Shown here piece by piece: positions 1-15,569 of a DNA stretch of 64,000 bases. The stretch covers positions 1,116,001 through 1,180,000 of the forward strand of contig NZ_CP031088.1 of the NCBI RefSeq assembly GCF_003339775.1, written 5' to 3'. Under the pieces are notes generated by a model. That model worked only from the letters and a program-made list of their open reading frames with translations, was not told the origin of the DNA and ran no database searches. Every line of letters starts with the position of its first letter. Within the stretch, counting starts at the first letter, position 1. This DNA comes from Spiroplasma phoeniceum P40. GTDB taxonomy: Bacteria > Bacillota_I > Bacilli_A > Mycoplasmatales > Mycoplasmataceae. The position numbers and the translations under genes were made by a program.

Positions 1-219
1 AATTCCACCACGTTTAGCTTGTTCACGGCGAACTTTTGCTGCTTGCATTTCTTTATCACGACGAACATAATATTCAGCAATCATTTTATTTGCTGGTTCA
101 ACCTTACCTGTATTACTATGACAAATTAACTTTTCTAATGTGTAAGAATTTATTTTTTTATTTAATAATTGATTTTCTTTTTGATTTAAGTTTTTATCTT
201 TTGTTTTTTCAATAGCCAT
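1..219 (-). CDS. hypothetical protein, 3' end outside the window
   Basis: Reading begins with ATG at 219, preceded by an AGGAGAAA ribosome site, and stays open to the window edge, so about 73 N-terminal residues are visible. The protein starts MAIEKTKDKN and is highly charged. Its later part (YYVRRDKEMQAAKVRREQAK) looks helical and basic. No membrane segment or signal peptide is seen. I do not recognise the family. The gene is separated from the next gene on the same strand by about 240 bases and a terminator. Confidence 0.6.
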   Translation of the reverse strand, partial: MAIEKTKDKNLNQKENQLLNKKINSYTLEKLICHSNTGKVEPANKMIAEYYVRRDKEMQAAKVRREQAKRGGI

Positions 220-463
220 ATTTTCTCCTTATAGTCCTGTTTATTATATCAAATTTTATAAGTATTAACTTATAATAATTTCAAAAATCCATTATTTAAT
301 TTAGCAAACATTAGTAAATATTGTTCATTAACTTCATCTTTTGAAATATAAGATACCTATTATTATATTGAATAATAATAACAAAAAAGCACCCTAGTGC
401 CTTTAACAACTTAATTGCTAAATATAATATTTCCTAAAAATTATTTGTAATACAATTATTCCT
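220..463. other. intergenic region with a terminator-promoter block and a short coding remnant
   Basis: This gap contains the ATPase terminator (383-403) and, on the minus strand just beyond it, a TATAAT-like box inside CAATATAATAAT. The same hairpin-plus-TATAAT arrangement recurs near 15505-15540 and 26145-26173. On the minus strand 350-270 stays open for about 25 codons (YISKDEVNEQ...) ending in TAA at 270, with no start or ribosome site. It is probably the tail of a lost gene. Confidence 0.35.
383..403 (-). terminator. rho-independent terminator of the P-type ATPase gene
   Basis: On the minus strand GCAC-TAGG-GTGC is followed by six T. It lies 60 bases past the ATPase stop. The stem is short, so the strength is uncertain. 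Confidence 0.6.
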
Positions 464-3286
464 TTATAACTTTCTTATTTTAATTTTACCAAGTTTTCGT
501 AAGTGTTGTTTTAACCCATGATGTCATCAAAAATGACAAGCGTCAGTTATCACAATAATTGTGACAGGAATCATTGCCATTGATAAACAAGAAGGAATAA
601 AATATCAATTATTTAAATTATAAACTTCTAAATCATTTAAGTTTAGTACTTTATTATTAATTCAAGGAATAAACAAAATAACAATATTTAATAAAAGTGC
701 TCCTATTGCGGCATAAATTAATGGTCGATTAATAATTGGAGTAAAACGTTGCTTTATTTTTCAATTTGTTAAAGTAATAGTATTAACAAACATACTTGGC
801 GCACAAGTTAAAGCAATAAAAATTCCTGTTCGACCAAAATCAGAAATTTGCAATTTCATTTCAATTGTAATATTAGGATCACTACTTCGTAAAAAATCAA
901 AAACTGTTTGATAACCATAAGCTTCGTATGCTTGATTTGGAACAAAACTCATTCCAAAATAATAAGCGCCAACACAAACACTTGTTGTTAAAATTGTAAT
1001 GCGAATCATTGGTCCTCAAATATTTCGAAATAAGGGATTCTTCCCTTGCACCGGTTTAATTGTCATTAATGTATCATCATTATCAGCCATTCCAATACAA
1101 ATTGCTAAAATTGATTCAATAACTAAATTCATTCATAAAATATCAGTTGCTTCAACTGGTGAAACATGGTTAATTAAGGATAAAATAAAAATTGATAAAA
1201 CATTTGCTAAATTAACTCCAATCACAAACGTAATTGCTCGGCGAATTTTTTGATAAACATTACGGCCTTCATTAACCCCTTTAATAATTGTTTCAAAATT
1301 ATCATCCGTTAAAATAACATCAGCTGCTTGTTTTGCAACATCTGTTCCAGTAATTCCCATTGCTACCCCAATATCAGCTTTTACTAAACTTGGAGCATCA
1401 TTAACCCCATCTCCTGTCATTGACACAAGATAATCTTTCTGCTGTAAAATATTAACAATCCGAACTTTATGTTCAGGATTAACTCGTGCAAATACTTTAA
1501 TATTATCAACAATTTGAATTAATTGCTTATCTGTCATTGCATTTAACTTCTCTGAAGAAATTACTTCATATTCTGAATAAGCTAAGTCTAATTCTTTGGC
1601 AATTGCTAGAGCAGTTGTTGCATGATCACCAGTAATCATAACAACTTTAATTCCAGCAGCATGTGCTTTTTTTAATGCTTCAATAGCAGATTGACGAACA
1701 GGGTCAATCATACCAACAGCTCCTAAAAAAATTAATTTTTTTTCTAACGCCTCGGGGTCTTGTTCATCATCAAAATTAGTATTATAAGCAAAAGCTAATA
1801 CCCGTAATGCTTGCCCTGATAAATCATCTGCTAACTTTAACAACAATTCTTTATCTTTTTTTGTTAATGTTAAAATTTCATTCTGAATCATAATGCGATC
1901 ACAACGTTCTAATAAACTATCCAATGCACCTTTTGTAAAAGTTGTACTAACCCCTTCAATCACATTTAAAGTTGACATTAATTTCCGTTCAGAATCAAAA
2001 GGAACTTCATCAATTCGTTCTCATTTATCACGTGAATCTTGCTCATCATAAGCAAATAATTCAGCATAATCAACTAATGCTAATTCTGTTGGATCACCAA
2101 TCCGTTCTTTATCTTCAGTAACACTATCATTACATAAAACTAATGCTTTTAAAAATAAATCTTGGTGCTGATCCAGACTACTATTAACGTATTCGTCAGA
2201 ATTAATTACAGCATTATTCATCATTACTTTTTTAACTGTCATTTTATTTTGTGTTAAAGTTCCTGTTTTATCAGTACAAATAACATTGACACTTCCTAAT
2301 GTTTCCATACTAGCAAGTTTTTTGACAATCACATTTTGTTTTGCCATTCGTTTGGTTGAAAATGATAAAGTAATCGAAACAACTGCTGCTAATGATTCTG
2401 GAATCACCCCAATTGTTAAAGTAATTGCTACCATTAAATAATTAGTTCATCCACTTTTATTACCATTAAAATATAATGCTAAAAAAATAACAATAGCAAT
2501 AATAAAACTTAAGCCTGCAATTCAATACGAAAACTTTGTTAGTTTTTTTTCTAAATTTGTAGCAGTTTCTTCTGTTTCATTAATTGTTGTTGCAATTTTT
2601 CCAATTTCTGTTTGTTGACCAACCTTAATAACTACACCAACTGCTCGCCCAGCTGTAATAAAAGTTGACATGAAAGCAATATTTTTCATTTCTGCCAAAA
2701 TTGTTGTTGGCTCAATTGGGTAAGCTGTTTTATGAACAGGAACACTTTCCCCCGTTAAAATTGCTTCATCAATAAATACATCAGATTGTTCAATAATGCG
2801 TAGTTCCGCTGGAACATATTTTCCTGCTTCTAAAATAACAATATCACCAACTGTTAATTCATTGGCTGGAATTTCTTGCTGAGAATCATTTCGAATTACG
2901 ACCGCTTTTGGTTTTGAAAAAGATTTTAAAGCGGCCATTGATTTCAGAGCTTTTACTGTTTGGATTGTTTCTAAAATTGCATCAAGGATAACAATTGCTG
3001 CAATTACTGAAAAATCAATAAAATATTCGCCCTGAATTTGTCAATTATTTCCAATCATTGGCGCAATTACTGAAATTACAGCTGCTGCAATTAAAATTAA
3101 TTGGATTGGTTCAATTAAGGCTTTGCCAAAAATAACATATCATGGGGTTACTTTACTTTTTGGTAATTCATTTTTTCCATATTTTTTTTTCCGAGCAATT
3201 ACTTCTTCTGAAGTTAAACCCGTTTCAAAATTAGTTTTTAAATTAGTTTCTAAGTTGCTATTATTCTGGGATATGTATTCTTCCAT
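464..3286 (-). CDS. P2-type cation (Ca2+-type) transporting ATPase
   Basis: This 940-residue protein is a complete P-type ATPase that pumps cations across the cell membrane at the cost of ATP. In order it shows the N-terminal cation-ATPase domain (FETGLTSEEVIARKKKYG), two early membrane helices, the TGES actuator motif, the M4 motif IPESLAAVV, the phosphorylation site CTDKTGTLTQ (Asp about 339), the KGAL nucleotide-binding motif, TGDGVNDAP, and six C-terminal helices. The M4 motif reads PESL where calcium pumps usually have PEGL, so the exact ion is not certain. Start ATG at 3286 follows AAAGG. It is monocistronic, with its own terminator. The frame crosses several UGA tryptophans. Confidence 0.95.
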
Positions 3287-3429
3287 CACTAATGACCTTT
3301 CTATTTTACTGTTTTATTAATTATTATACCTTAAAAATTTTATTTTAAAAAAGTTATTTTTACTTCTTAATCATGAATTTTTTTGTAAATAAAATTATTT
3401 ATTTTTATTTAAGATGTAAATAAAAAATT

Positions 3430-3456
3430 AAAATCAGAAATAATATTTCTGATTTT
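3430..3456 (-). terminator. terminator, 12-bp stem with 3-base loop
   Basis: AAAATCAGAAAT and ATTTCTGATTTT form a perfect stem around AAT, directly after the stop at 3470 of the minus-strand gene. A T-rich tail follows on the minus strand. Confidence 0.75.
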
Positions 3457-3469
3457 AATTTTACTTAAA

Positions 3470-3975
3470 TTATAAATTTTTATGGCGCTTAACAAGATTC
3501 GTTTGGTTAACGCCAAACATTGAATAATAAGCATTTCGTCATTTTACAACACCTTGCCCCATTCGATTGTAATTGTTTGAAGCATTACGTAATAAATTAA
3601 TCCTTTGCTTCGTTAATTCTAATAAATTACCTTGACTAAAAGAAGGTCGCTTTTGATAAATATTTGTTATCTCTTGTTGTTTTTTATTTTTTAATGTCCT
3701 TTGCTGAGAATGTTTTTTTGTATCTTTTTTAATTTTTTTAAACTAAGTGCTTGTTTTCGTTGATGGGTTTGACCTATTGGGCGTGCATTATAATTTGCTT
3801 TAATCTTAATATTAAATTGTTGGCGCATTAAATTTAAAATTGTTTCTTTTTGAGCAAAAGTTAATTCTGTTTTTGCTTTTAAAATTCGCTCAATTGAAAG
3901 AAAATTCAATTTTAGTGAATTTAAAAATTTAAAAGTTTTTAACGCTTTTGGACCTAAATTTAATTTGTTCAACAT
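3470..3975 (-). pseudogene. unknown basic protein gene, frameshifted in an A run
   Basis: From ATG at 3975 (MLNKLNLGPK) 94 codons run to TAA at 3691. A second open frame starts at the TTTAAAAAAATTAAAAAA stretch around 3735 and continues without its own start codon to TAA at 3470 (ending NLVKRHKNL). Joined by one indel, the two halves give a basic, lysine-rich protein of about 165 residues. I do not recognise it. Either the gene is broken by a homopolymer indel, or the assembly has a one-base error. A good terminator follows the second half, not the first, which favours one original gene. Confidence 0.6.
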
Positions 3976-4057
3976 TACCCGTCATTCCTTTTATTGGATA
4001 TATTATACATTTTTTTCTATTGAATTAAAAATATTTTTTCATAAAATAGGTTAAAAC

Positions 4058-4483
4058 TTATTGTTGTGAATAAATATGAACATTTTTCTTCATTGCAATA
4101 TAATGATGCTTTTGAAAAAAAGCAACAGCTGGTAAAAATCATCCACAGTAATGTCTAAAAAAACCGTTTGTTTGTGCTTCTAATTCTAACTGTTTCAGCA
4201 ATTTTTTGCCAAAATATCACCCTTGATATTCAGGGTCAACATATAAATCAGTGATTTGATTTTGTTGGGAATGATAAGCACCATAACCTAAAATTTTATT
4301 TTCAAAACTAATTACATATCCTATTTCGGTTTCTAATTTTTTATAAAAATTATTATTTTGAAAATACTGTAAAATAGCTTCTTGTTCTAAAAGATTATAA
4401 TCATCAAGACTAATTTTATTAATGATTTTTTGTTTTAACTGATTAATTTGGTCTTGATCAATAATTGTAGCTTTTCGAATCAT
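4058..4483 (-). CDS. GNAT-family N-acetyltransferase
   Basis: A 141-residue protein starting MIRKATIIDQD. It has the GNAT layout: an N-terminal helix pair, then the strand and turn KILGYGAYHSQ, ITDLYVDPEYQG leading into the acetyl-CoA loop, and a C-terminal FLPAVAFFQKHHY similar to the usual N..A..FY...GF motif. It should transfer an acetyl group from acetyl-CoA to an amine, substrate unknown. The frame uses UGA within the acetyl-CoA loop (GWYFGKKLL). Single gene. GGAAGG precedes the start. Confidence 0.75.
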
Positions 4484-4636
4484 TCGTGCTTCCTTCCTTT
4501 CACATTTTTCCTTTGCTATTTTAAAATAATCAAAAAAACACCGATATGAAAGTATTATTATCTACTTTACCTTAATCATAACATAAAACCTGTTAATCCA
4601 AACAGATGTTAACTCTAATCTTTGATAAAAATAATT

Positions 4637-4668
4637 TTAAAAAAATAACTCATTAAAATGAGTTATTT
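4637..4668 (-). terminator. terminator overlapping the rpmG stop codon
   Basis: AATAACTCAT and ATGAGTTATT pair around a 4-base loop and are followed on the minus strand by a T run. The TAA of rpmG (4663-4665) lies inside the upstream arm. Confidence 0.8.
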
Positions 4669-4812
4669 TTTTTCTTTATGTAAAGTATGTTGGTTACATT
4701 TTGAACAATATTTTTTCACTTCTAATTTGTCCTGTTGTTTCTTTTTGTCACGTTTTGCAATGTAGTTTTCTTCCTTACATTGTTCACAACGTAAAATTAT
4801 TCCTTCACGCAT
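4663..4812 (-). CDS. rpmG: 50S ribosomal protein L33
   Basis: This 49-residue protein is the large-subunit protein L33, too short for a default ORF scan. It begins [12 protein letters not shown] and has the zinc-ribbon cysteine pairs CEQC and CSKC, then the basic tail [10 protein letters not shown]. The length is normal for the family. Start ATG at 4812. The stop codon lies inside the terminator hairpin. It is not in an operon with its neighbours. Confidence 0.93.
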   Translation of the reverse strand: MREGIILRCEQCKEENYIAKRDKKKQQDKLEVKKYCSKCNQHTLHKEKK

Positions 4813-4925
4813 TTGTTTACTCCTTTTTTCTGCTTAAATCTTATTCTTCCCGAATTTTACAACAAGAATATCATAGCAAAATAATTTAAATTTGCCAATT
4901 ACTTTTGTTGCTTTCCTCATTTTTT

Positions 4926-5708
4926 TTAATTATCTCAACGAAAAATTCGAACAATTAACCATATTAAGAGACCAGTTAAAACAACTGAACACAACATAAC
5001 AACACAGCCAATACTTAAGCCCTTGATTGATAAAATTGCTTCTTTATAGTGCGCACCAAATAAAGCCGGAATAAAAGCTACAAATAAGAATGAACCTCCG
5101 ACAAATAAAATTGTTAAAATGGTAGTTAATATTGATTGCATTGTTCGTGAATTAATTAAGATAACAGCAATAATCATTAAAGCAATTGCAAAAGCAGTAA
5201 TAAAAATTGAAATAATAAAAAACAAAAGAACAATTAAATTATACGCAACAGCAAAATTAATCTTTAACACCGCATTAATAATGAAACTAGTAATTAAAAC
5301 TAGGACATCAGCAATTAGTACTAAGGTAAAACAATAAGCGTAAACAATTAAAACAAAACCTAATGGTTTAATTTCTAATAATCCAATGCGTTTATAGACA
5401 ACTGACATTTTTAAATCAATTAAAAAACCCATTAACATATATACAGCAACACTTGCCCCCGTTGCAATAAAAGTAACTCCAATTGATAGTGCCATAACAT
5501 TCGGTCCTTGGCGGTAGTTAACAAAAATTGCTTGGCAAAGAATTGCAATTGGAATTAGTACAACGGAAAGAATTAAAACCATTTTTTGGCGTCGCAAATA
5601 ACTTAGAAAAAAACGATATAGGGCTGATAAATTAACTTTTTCATTAACTAATCAACTATTTTTTATTTTTATCGATGTATTTTGTTCAGTTTTTGGCTCA
5701 TTTGTCAT
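4926..5708 (-). CDS. ABC transporter permease
   Basis: A 260-residue membrane protein with about six hydrophobic helices (for example LVLIVYAYCFTLVLIADVLV). It is the membrane partner of the ATPase encoded just upstream. I chose ATG at 5708 because AGGAG lies 10 bases before it. This makes the gene overlap the ATPase 3' end by 53 bases, and a shorter start at 5597 has no such site. Together they form an ABC-2 type exporter whose cargo cannot be told from sequence. The N-terminal 35 residues are polar and cytoplasmic. Confidence 0.8.
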
Positions 5709-6456
5709 GTTCGATTGCTCCTGTTCTATAGCCCTTTTTATAAGCGCCAATTTGATATTCTTTAAATTGATCTTTGACAAAAGCTTCAACACTGCCATAT
5801 TCGGCAACAACATCAACTACTTTTGTTACTTTTGTAATTTCTCCTGCAACCATAAAAATTAAAGTATCACAAAACTTCTCAATTTCTTCCATATTATGCG
5901 AAATTAATAATAATGCTTTATTTTCATTTGCTAAAAAAATACTTAAAATCTCATATATTTTATCTTTAATTTCTAAATCTAAGCCTGTTGCTAATTCATC
6001 AAGAATAATCAAATCTGGGCCAACAATTAATGCTAATAAAATATTAATCTTTTGTTGTTGTCCGCCAGATAATTTTGAAATATCCTTGTTCATAATTTTT
6101 TCAATTTGTAAATTTAATAAAAGTTGATAAATGTTTTCTGGTGGAATTAATAAATTATAAGCTTTTAAATACAAATTTAAAATATCATAACCAGTAATGC
6201 CACGAGGATATTTAGATTCTTGCAATTGCATCCCAATCCGAATTCCAACTTGTTTTTCACTGCTGCCATTGGAAACACGACGTAATTGGGCTAAAATCTC
6301 ACATAGAGTTGTTTTCCCTGTTCCATTTGGTCCAACAACTCCAATTCGATCTCCTTTTTGTACAGTTAAACTGACATTTTTTAAGACATGTTGTTTTCGA
6401 TAAAATTTATTAATATTAGTACATTTAACTAAAAAGTCTGTTCCCAAATTAGTCAT
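5656..6456 (-). CDS. ABC transporter ATP-binding protein
   Basis: A 266-residue nucleotide-binding subunit. Walker A is GPNGTGKTT at residues 42-50, the signature is LSGGQQQ, Walker B is LIILDELATGLD, and the H-loop is LLISHNMEE. The C-terminus reads through two UGA codons (WAKNWTKY) into the permease start, so the real stop is TAG at 5656. Start ATG at 6456 has AGGAG 8 bases upstream. It is co-transcribed with the permease. Confidence 0.9.
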
Positions 6457-6506
6457 TTTTTATTTACTCCTCGTGTTTTTATCTTTCATTACTAAGATTA
6501 TATATT

Positions 6507-6537
6507 AAAAATCAGCCAATTTTGACTGATTTTTAAT
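6507..6537 (-). terminator. parC terminator
   Basis: AAAAATCAG and CTGATTTTT pair around a 10-base loop, directly downstream of the parC stop at 6538. On the minus strand the stem is followed by an AT-rich tail. Confidence 0.75.
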
Positions 6538-10868
<4,331 letters not shown>

Positions 10869-10879
10869 TGTTGTCCTAC

Positions 10880-12817
10880 TTAATTAATGATTGCTTGAAA
10901 ATCATCTTCTAAAGTAAATTTAACATTTTCATCAATTCAATCTTTTCGTTTTTTAGAATCATCTCCCATTAAGGTGACAATCCGTCTTTCAGCCATAACA
11001 GCATCATCAATTGTTACTAAAATTAGCTGACGAGTTTGGGGATCCATTGTTGTTTCTCATAATTGTTCTGCGTTCATTTCCCCTAGCCCTTTATAACGCT
11101 GTAATTCAAATTTACCATGAAATTGACTTAATTTATTTTTTAATTCTGTTTCATCTCATGCGTATTCAATATGTTTATTTTTGGTGCTAGTAATTTTAAA
11201 TAAAGGTGGTAAAGCAAGATAAACCCGATGATTTTCAATTAATGGTCGCATATAACGATAAAAAAATGTTAGCAATAAAGTTTGAATATGCGCACCATCC
11301 GTATCCGCATCAGTCATAATAATTACTTTGCCATAATTGGCATCATTAATATCAAAGCCATTTCCGACTCCAGTCCCAATGGCATTAATCATTACATTAA
11401 TTTCTTCATTATTCATTAAATCTTGAATTTTTGCTTTTTCAGCATTAATCACTTTCCCGCGTAACGGTAAAATTGCTTGAAAACGACGATCACGCCCTAA
11501 CTTGGCACTTCCCCCCGCCGAATCTCCTTCAACTAAAAAAATCTCATTATTAAATTTATTTCGATTTTGAGCTGGGGTTAATTTTCCGGTTAATAAGCGA
11601 TCACTATTACCACGTTTTTTGCTATTACGAGCTGCTTCGCGTGCTTTCCGAGCCTCTTCACGAACATTACGAGCTAATAATGCTTTTTCAATAATAGTAT
11701 AAGCATTTGCCTTATTTTCTGTTAATCAAAATCCAAATTGCTTTGCTACAATTGTTTCAACAACAAGTCGTGCTTCATAAGTTCCTAATTTTCCTTTCGT
11801 TTGACCTTCATACTGAATTAAATTTTCAGGAATTTTTACTGAAACGATGGCTGTTAATCCTTCCCGTGTATCAACCGAATCAAGATTCTTATCTTTTTCT
11901 TTTAATAAACCTTCTTTGCGAGCATAATCATTAATTACTTTTGTTAATCCTGTTCGGAATCCAGCAACATGACTGCCACCTTCACTTGTTTTAACATTAT
12001 TGGCAAAACTAAGTAAATTTTCATTAAATTCAGTTGAATATTGTAACGCTATTTCAACTTCAATTTGTTTTTCTATCCCTTTTAACATAATAATTGGAGT
12101 AATACTTTTTTTACCTTCATTCATATAAGTGATGAATTCTTCCAAACCATTATTAAATAAATATGATACTTTTTTATCAGTGCGTTGGTCAGTCAATGTC
12201 AACTTAACCCCACTATTTAAAAATGCTGATTCACGAATTCGTTCTGAAATTGTGGAAAAAGAAAAATCAATTACTTTAAAAATCTTATGATCAGGTAAAA
12301 AAGTAACTGTTGTTCCTGTTTTTGTTGTTGTACCAATTTTTGTTAACGGTTCTTTAACTTGCCCACCATTCGCAAATTTAATACTTCAAACTTTGTGGTC
12401 ACGATAAATTGTGACATCAAAAGTTGACGATAAAGCATTAACAACAGAAGAACCAACACCATGTAATCCTCCTGATGTTTTATAACCATCACCACCAAAT
12501 TTTCCCCCAGCATGTAAAACTGAAAAAATTACTTCTGGCGTTGATTTACCAGATGAATGAATTCCGGTTGGAACACCACGACCATTATCTGCCACCATAA
12601 TCGCATTATTTTTATAAATAATAATATCAATTTCATTACAATAACCAGCTAATGCCTCATCAATTGAATTATCAATAATTTCTCAAACTAAATGATGTAA
12701 TCCACGAACATCAGTTGAACCAATATACATTCCTGGACGTTTTCGAACCGCATCTAGTCCTTCTAAAATCTGAATTGATGATTCATCATACTTTAATGTT
12801 TTATCTTCAATACTCAT
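10880..12817 (-). CDS. parE: DNA topoisomerase IV subunit B
   Basis: The 645-residue ATPase subunit of topoisomerase IV. It shows the GHKL fold with [11 protein letters not shown] and the glycine lid [16 protein letters not shown]. The TOPRIM domain begins [16 protein letters not shown] and has the metal motif [13 protein letters not shown], followed by the PLRGKV segment. The length is typical. Two in-frame ATGs exist (12829 and 12817). I prefer 12817 ([10 protein letters not shown]) because AAGGA is too close to the first. It leads the operon parE, unknown gene, parC. Confidence 0.96.
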
Positions 12818-12926
12818 ATTTTCTATCATTCCTTTTAAATATAATTTTCACTATTAATATCTTATATTATAATGCTTTTATTTACAATTATTTACTAAAT
12901 TATTTCTAATTGCTATATAATTGCTA

Positions 12927-12932
12927 TATAAT
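12927..12932 (+). promoter_or_regulatory. -10 box upstream of plsY
   Basis: TATAAT lies 20 bases before the plsY start, within a short tandem repeat of TTGCTATATAA. No convincing -35 box is seen at the right distance. Confidence 0.5.
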
Positions 12933-12952
12933 AGTAAAAGAGAGGTGAAGCA

Positions 12953-13744
12953 ATGACATTATATGGATATTTAGGGGCAGCTATTACGGCAATAATTGGT
13001 TACTTAATTGGTTCTTTTAGTTGATCAATCTTTATTAGTAAAAAAATTTATAAAATTGATGTGCGAGATTATCATTCTAAAAATGCCGGAGCCACAAACA
13101 CTAGTCGTGTTTTAGGAAAAAAATGAGGTTTTGCCATTATGTTTTTAGATATGCTAAAAGTTACTATTACAATGTTTATTGCCTTTGGTATTAGTTGTAT
13201 TAATATTAATGGGGTTAATTTTGGTTCAACTAGTTATTATATTCCAACTTTTTTTGTTTTAATTGGTCATTCTTATCCAATTTATTATAAATTTAAAGGA
13301 GGTAAAACAGTTTCATCTTTTTTAGGGTTATTATGAATGACTAACCCATATTATTTTTTAATTGCTACAGTTGTTTGATGAAGCACAATTTTTATTTGAA
13401 AACGAGTTTCTGTTTCTTCAATTTTAGCAGCATTTTTTACAGGAGCATTATGTTGAATCCCACAATTAAGTGGAATTGATGTTATTAACTTTAATGGTGA
13501 TTTACTTCAATATTCTCATCTTGTTTGAGTGAATTACTTACATTATGTTAATTATGACAATTACTATGATAGTTTAGCTTTAATTAATATTATTATTACT
13601 TTAAGTGCTATTTTCTTAATCTTAAAGCATCATCAAAATATTGTTTTTTTATTAAAAGGAACAGAAAAACCTTATGATTTTAAAGGGAAATCTGATTTAG
13701 AAAATGGTAATCTTCCAAAATATAATCAAATCAAAAAACATTAA
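12953..13744 (+). CDS. plsY: glycerol-3-phosphate acyltransferase PlsY
   Basis: PlsY moves an acyl group from acyl-phosphate to glycerol-3-phosphate, the first committed step of membrane phospholipid synthesis. The 263-residue integral membrane protein has motif 1 SKNAGATNTSRVLGKK near residue 43 and motif 2 GHSYPIYYKFKGGKTVSS near residue 107, plus about six membrane helices. A 25-residue polar tail follows the last helix. ATG at 12953 has AGAGGTG 6 bases upstream. It is divergent from parE with its own promoter and terminator. Confidence 0.93.
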
Positions 13745-13779
13745 TGAATTATCCATAGTTTTAATTACTTAATAATTCT

Positions 13780-13827
13780 AATTGAAAAATGCTTTCATTA
13801 TAAAAAAAATGAAAGCATTTTTCAATT
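13780..13827. terminator. bidirectional terminator with a 20-bp perfect stem
   Basis: Arms 13780-13799 and 13808-13827 are exact reverse complements around an 8-base loop. It ends plsY on the plus strand and the decayed gene stopping at 13875 on the minus strand. Confidence 0.85.
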
Positions 13828-13874
13828 TTAAAATTTTTATTTATTAACAAAAAAATAACTAACCTTAAACTCTA

Positions 13875-15463
13875 TTACTTAAACTCTATTATTTGTAAAA
13901 ATGAAAATTCATCATTAACACTGTTACATTCACTCTCATTTAGTAAAGGAAAGAAACTATATCCAAAATTATTAAATCCAAAAATTAATTTATAAATTAG
14001 GTTAGTTTTATTACCAAATTTTGGTCAAAACAATTCTATAACAAAAGATTTCTCCTTTTTAATTAAATTAATTTTATATCGTATCTTGCCATAGTTGTAG
14101 ATGTAATATTGAAAATTATTTTTTCTTGAACCTAATGTATTTTGAAAAAATATAAAAATATGTTCAAAAAATATAGACAAATCTGTTATTTCTGATTTTT
14201 GGTCTCAATTAAAACCACTAATATTTTTAAGTAGAGAATCAAATTCCGCTTGTTGAATATTAAAAACAAGTCTCCTATTCTCCTTATAAGTTTCTAATTC
14301 ATAATATTTTAAAAAATCTATTATCCCTTCTACAAACTCTTGTAACTGTTGAACAAACTCATCTTTTGCGATTATAACTTTAGATTATAACTTTAATTGG
14401 TGTTTTTAATGTTACTGCTTTTCAATCATAAAATTTCTGTCAATGAACAACCTATATATGTTTGCTTTCAGATAATAATCATTATTGTGATTCTCAAGAT
14501 TAGTTCTTTTTTTATAAAATTTTAAAAATTTTTCTGGTGTTAATTTCATTGGGTTATATCCCTCGCCAGCTCATGCTCATATTGCCGTTGACCTATCAAA
14601 TGCAGTACGCTTGCGTAATGAAACAAATCTATCGTAATTAAACAAAACGAAAGAAGAAAATAGAATTCCTTCTTCTCTTAGCTTTTGTCTAATACATTTT
14701 GAAACTAACTGACTTCCTAAGTCGTCCCTCTGCAACATAATAATATTTTGTTCCAGATTAACAATAATTTTATACTCTTGTTTTTTAAACAATTCATCAA
14801 TAAAAATAAGAAAATAATCTAAAAGGCTTTCTTGAATATTACTTAAGACATCTAAATTATTAGAAATAACTACTTCATTATCAATTATACCATTATTATA
14901 TAATTTTTTAAACTTTACTTCATAGGGAATCGTAACCTTAAGCATGATTCCTAATATTGCTTGTGGAGTACGTTTTATTAACTTTGTTATCTTATCAAAA
15001 TTAATATCATATAACCTAAACAAAATATTATTATCATCTAACAACAACAATGGCATTGTATCACCATAATAATTGGAATATTTATTGCGTAACATCTGAT
15101 TTAAATTAGCAAACTCTACTTGAAAACCAGTCAATAACTGCTCTACAAAAAGATAGTTCTTAATTTTTCTTCTCGTGTTAAACTTAAACTATTTTCCGTT
15201 TTTTCTACTGCTGTCACTAAATCTGTAAAAAATGGTATTTGATCCGGATAATCATTAATATCAACTGTTGCATTTGTATCCCACCACGCTTTGAAAGTTT
15301 GCTTTGCTTCGTCTTTAATCTGATTTCAAATTTCAAGATCTTTATTAGTATTTACTTCTTCATCATAAATGATATGCTTTGGTCTTGTTTTACAAATAGT
15401 CACCCCAAACGCACTACCACTGCCTAACACAAAAGCACTAAAAATGGTTAATAACCGTTTCAT
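13875..15463 (-). pseudogene. decayed secreted/lipoprotein gene, copy A
   Basis: From ATG at 15463 a signal peptide (MKRLLTIFSAFVLGSGS) leads to a Cys (VTICK) that may be a lipobox. The frame breaks near 15165 (a TAG follows unless one base is added), continues to 14577 and beyond (ITKLIKRTPQAILG), breaks again near 14430, and returns to frame after a 13-base tandem duplication (14371-14396, ATTATAACTTTAG/A twice). Joined, it encodes about 520 residues. A second decayed paralog lies at 24770-26109. Function unknown. The family looks spiroplasma-specific and is probably surface exposed. Confidence 0.7.
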
Positions 15464-15529
15464 CAATATGCCACCTTCTTCCAATAATATACTTATTACT
15501 TATTATTATATTGAATAAAAAAAAGCACA
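15401..15529. repeat. direct repeat copy 1: promoter and signal-peptide region
   Basis: About 130 bases are nearly identical to 26047-26173 and cover the TATAAT box, leader, start codon and signal-peptide codons of the two paralogous decayed genes. Only a few substitutions separate the copies. Confidence 0.8.
15505..15510 (-). promoter_or_regulatory. -10 box of decayed gene copy A
   Basis: TATAAT on the minus strand, 42 bases upstream of the start at 15463, conserved in the copy at 26145-26160. A hairpin-like AAGTAC...GTGCTTTT element just upstream probably terminates the preceding gene. Confidence 0.45.
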
Positions 15530-15540
15530 GAAGTACTTTT
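15515..15540 (-). terminator. probable terminator of the Pr6Pr-like gene
   Basis: On the minus strand AAAGTAC-TTCT-GTGCTTT with one mismatch is followed by a run of T, 30 bases past the stop at 15570. Confidence 0.4.
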
Positions 15541-15569
15541 AACAACTTAATTGATGAGTAAAATATTTA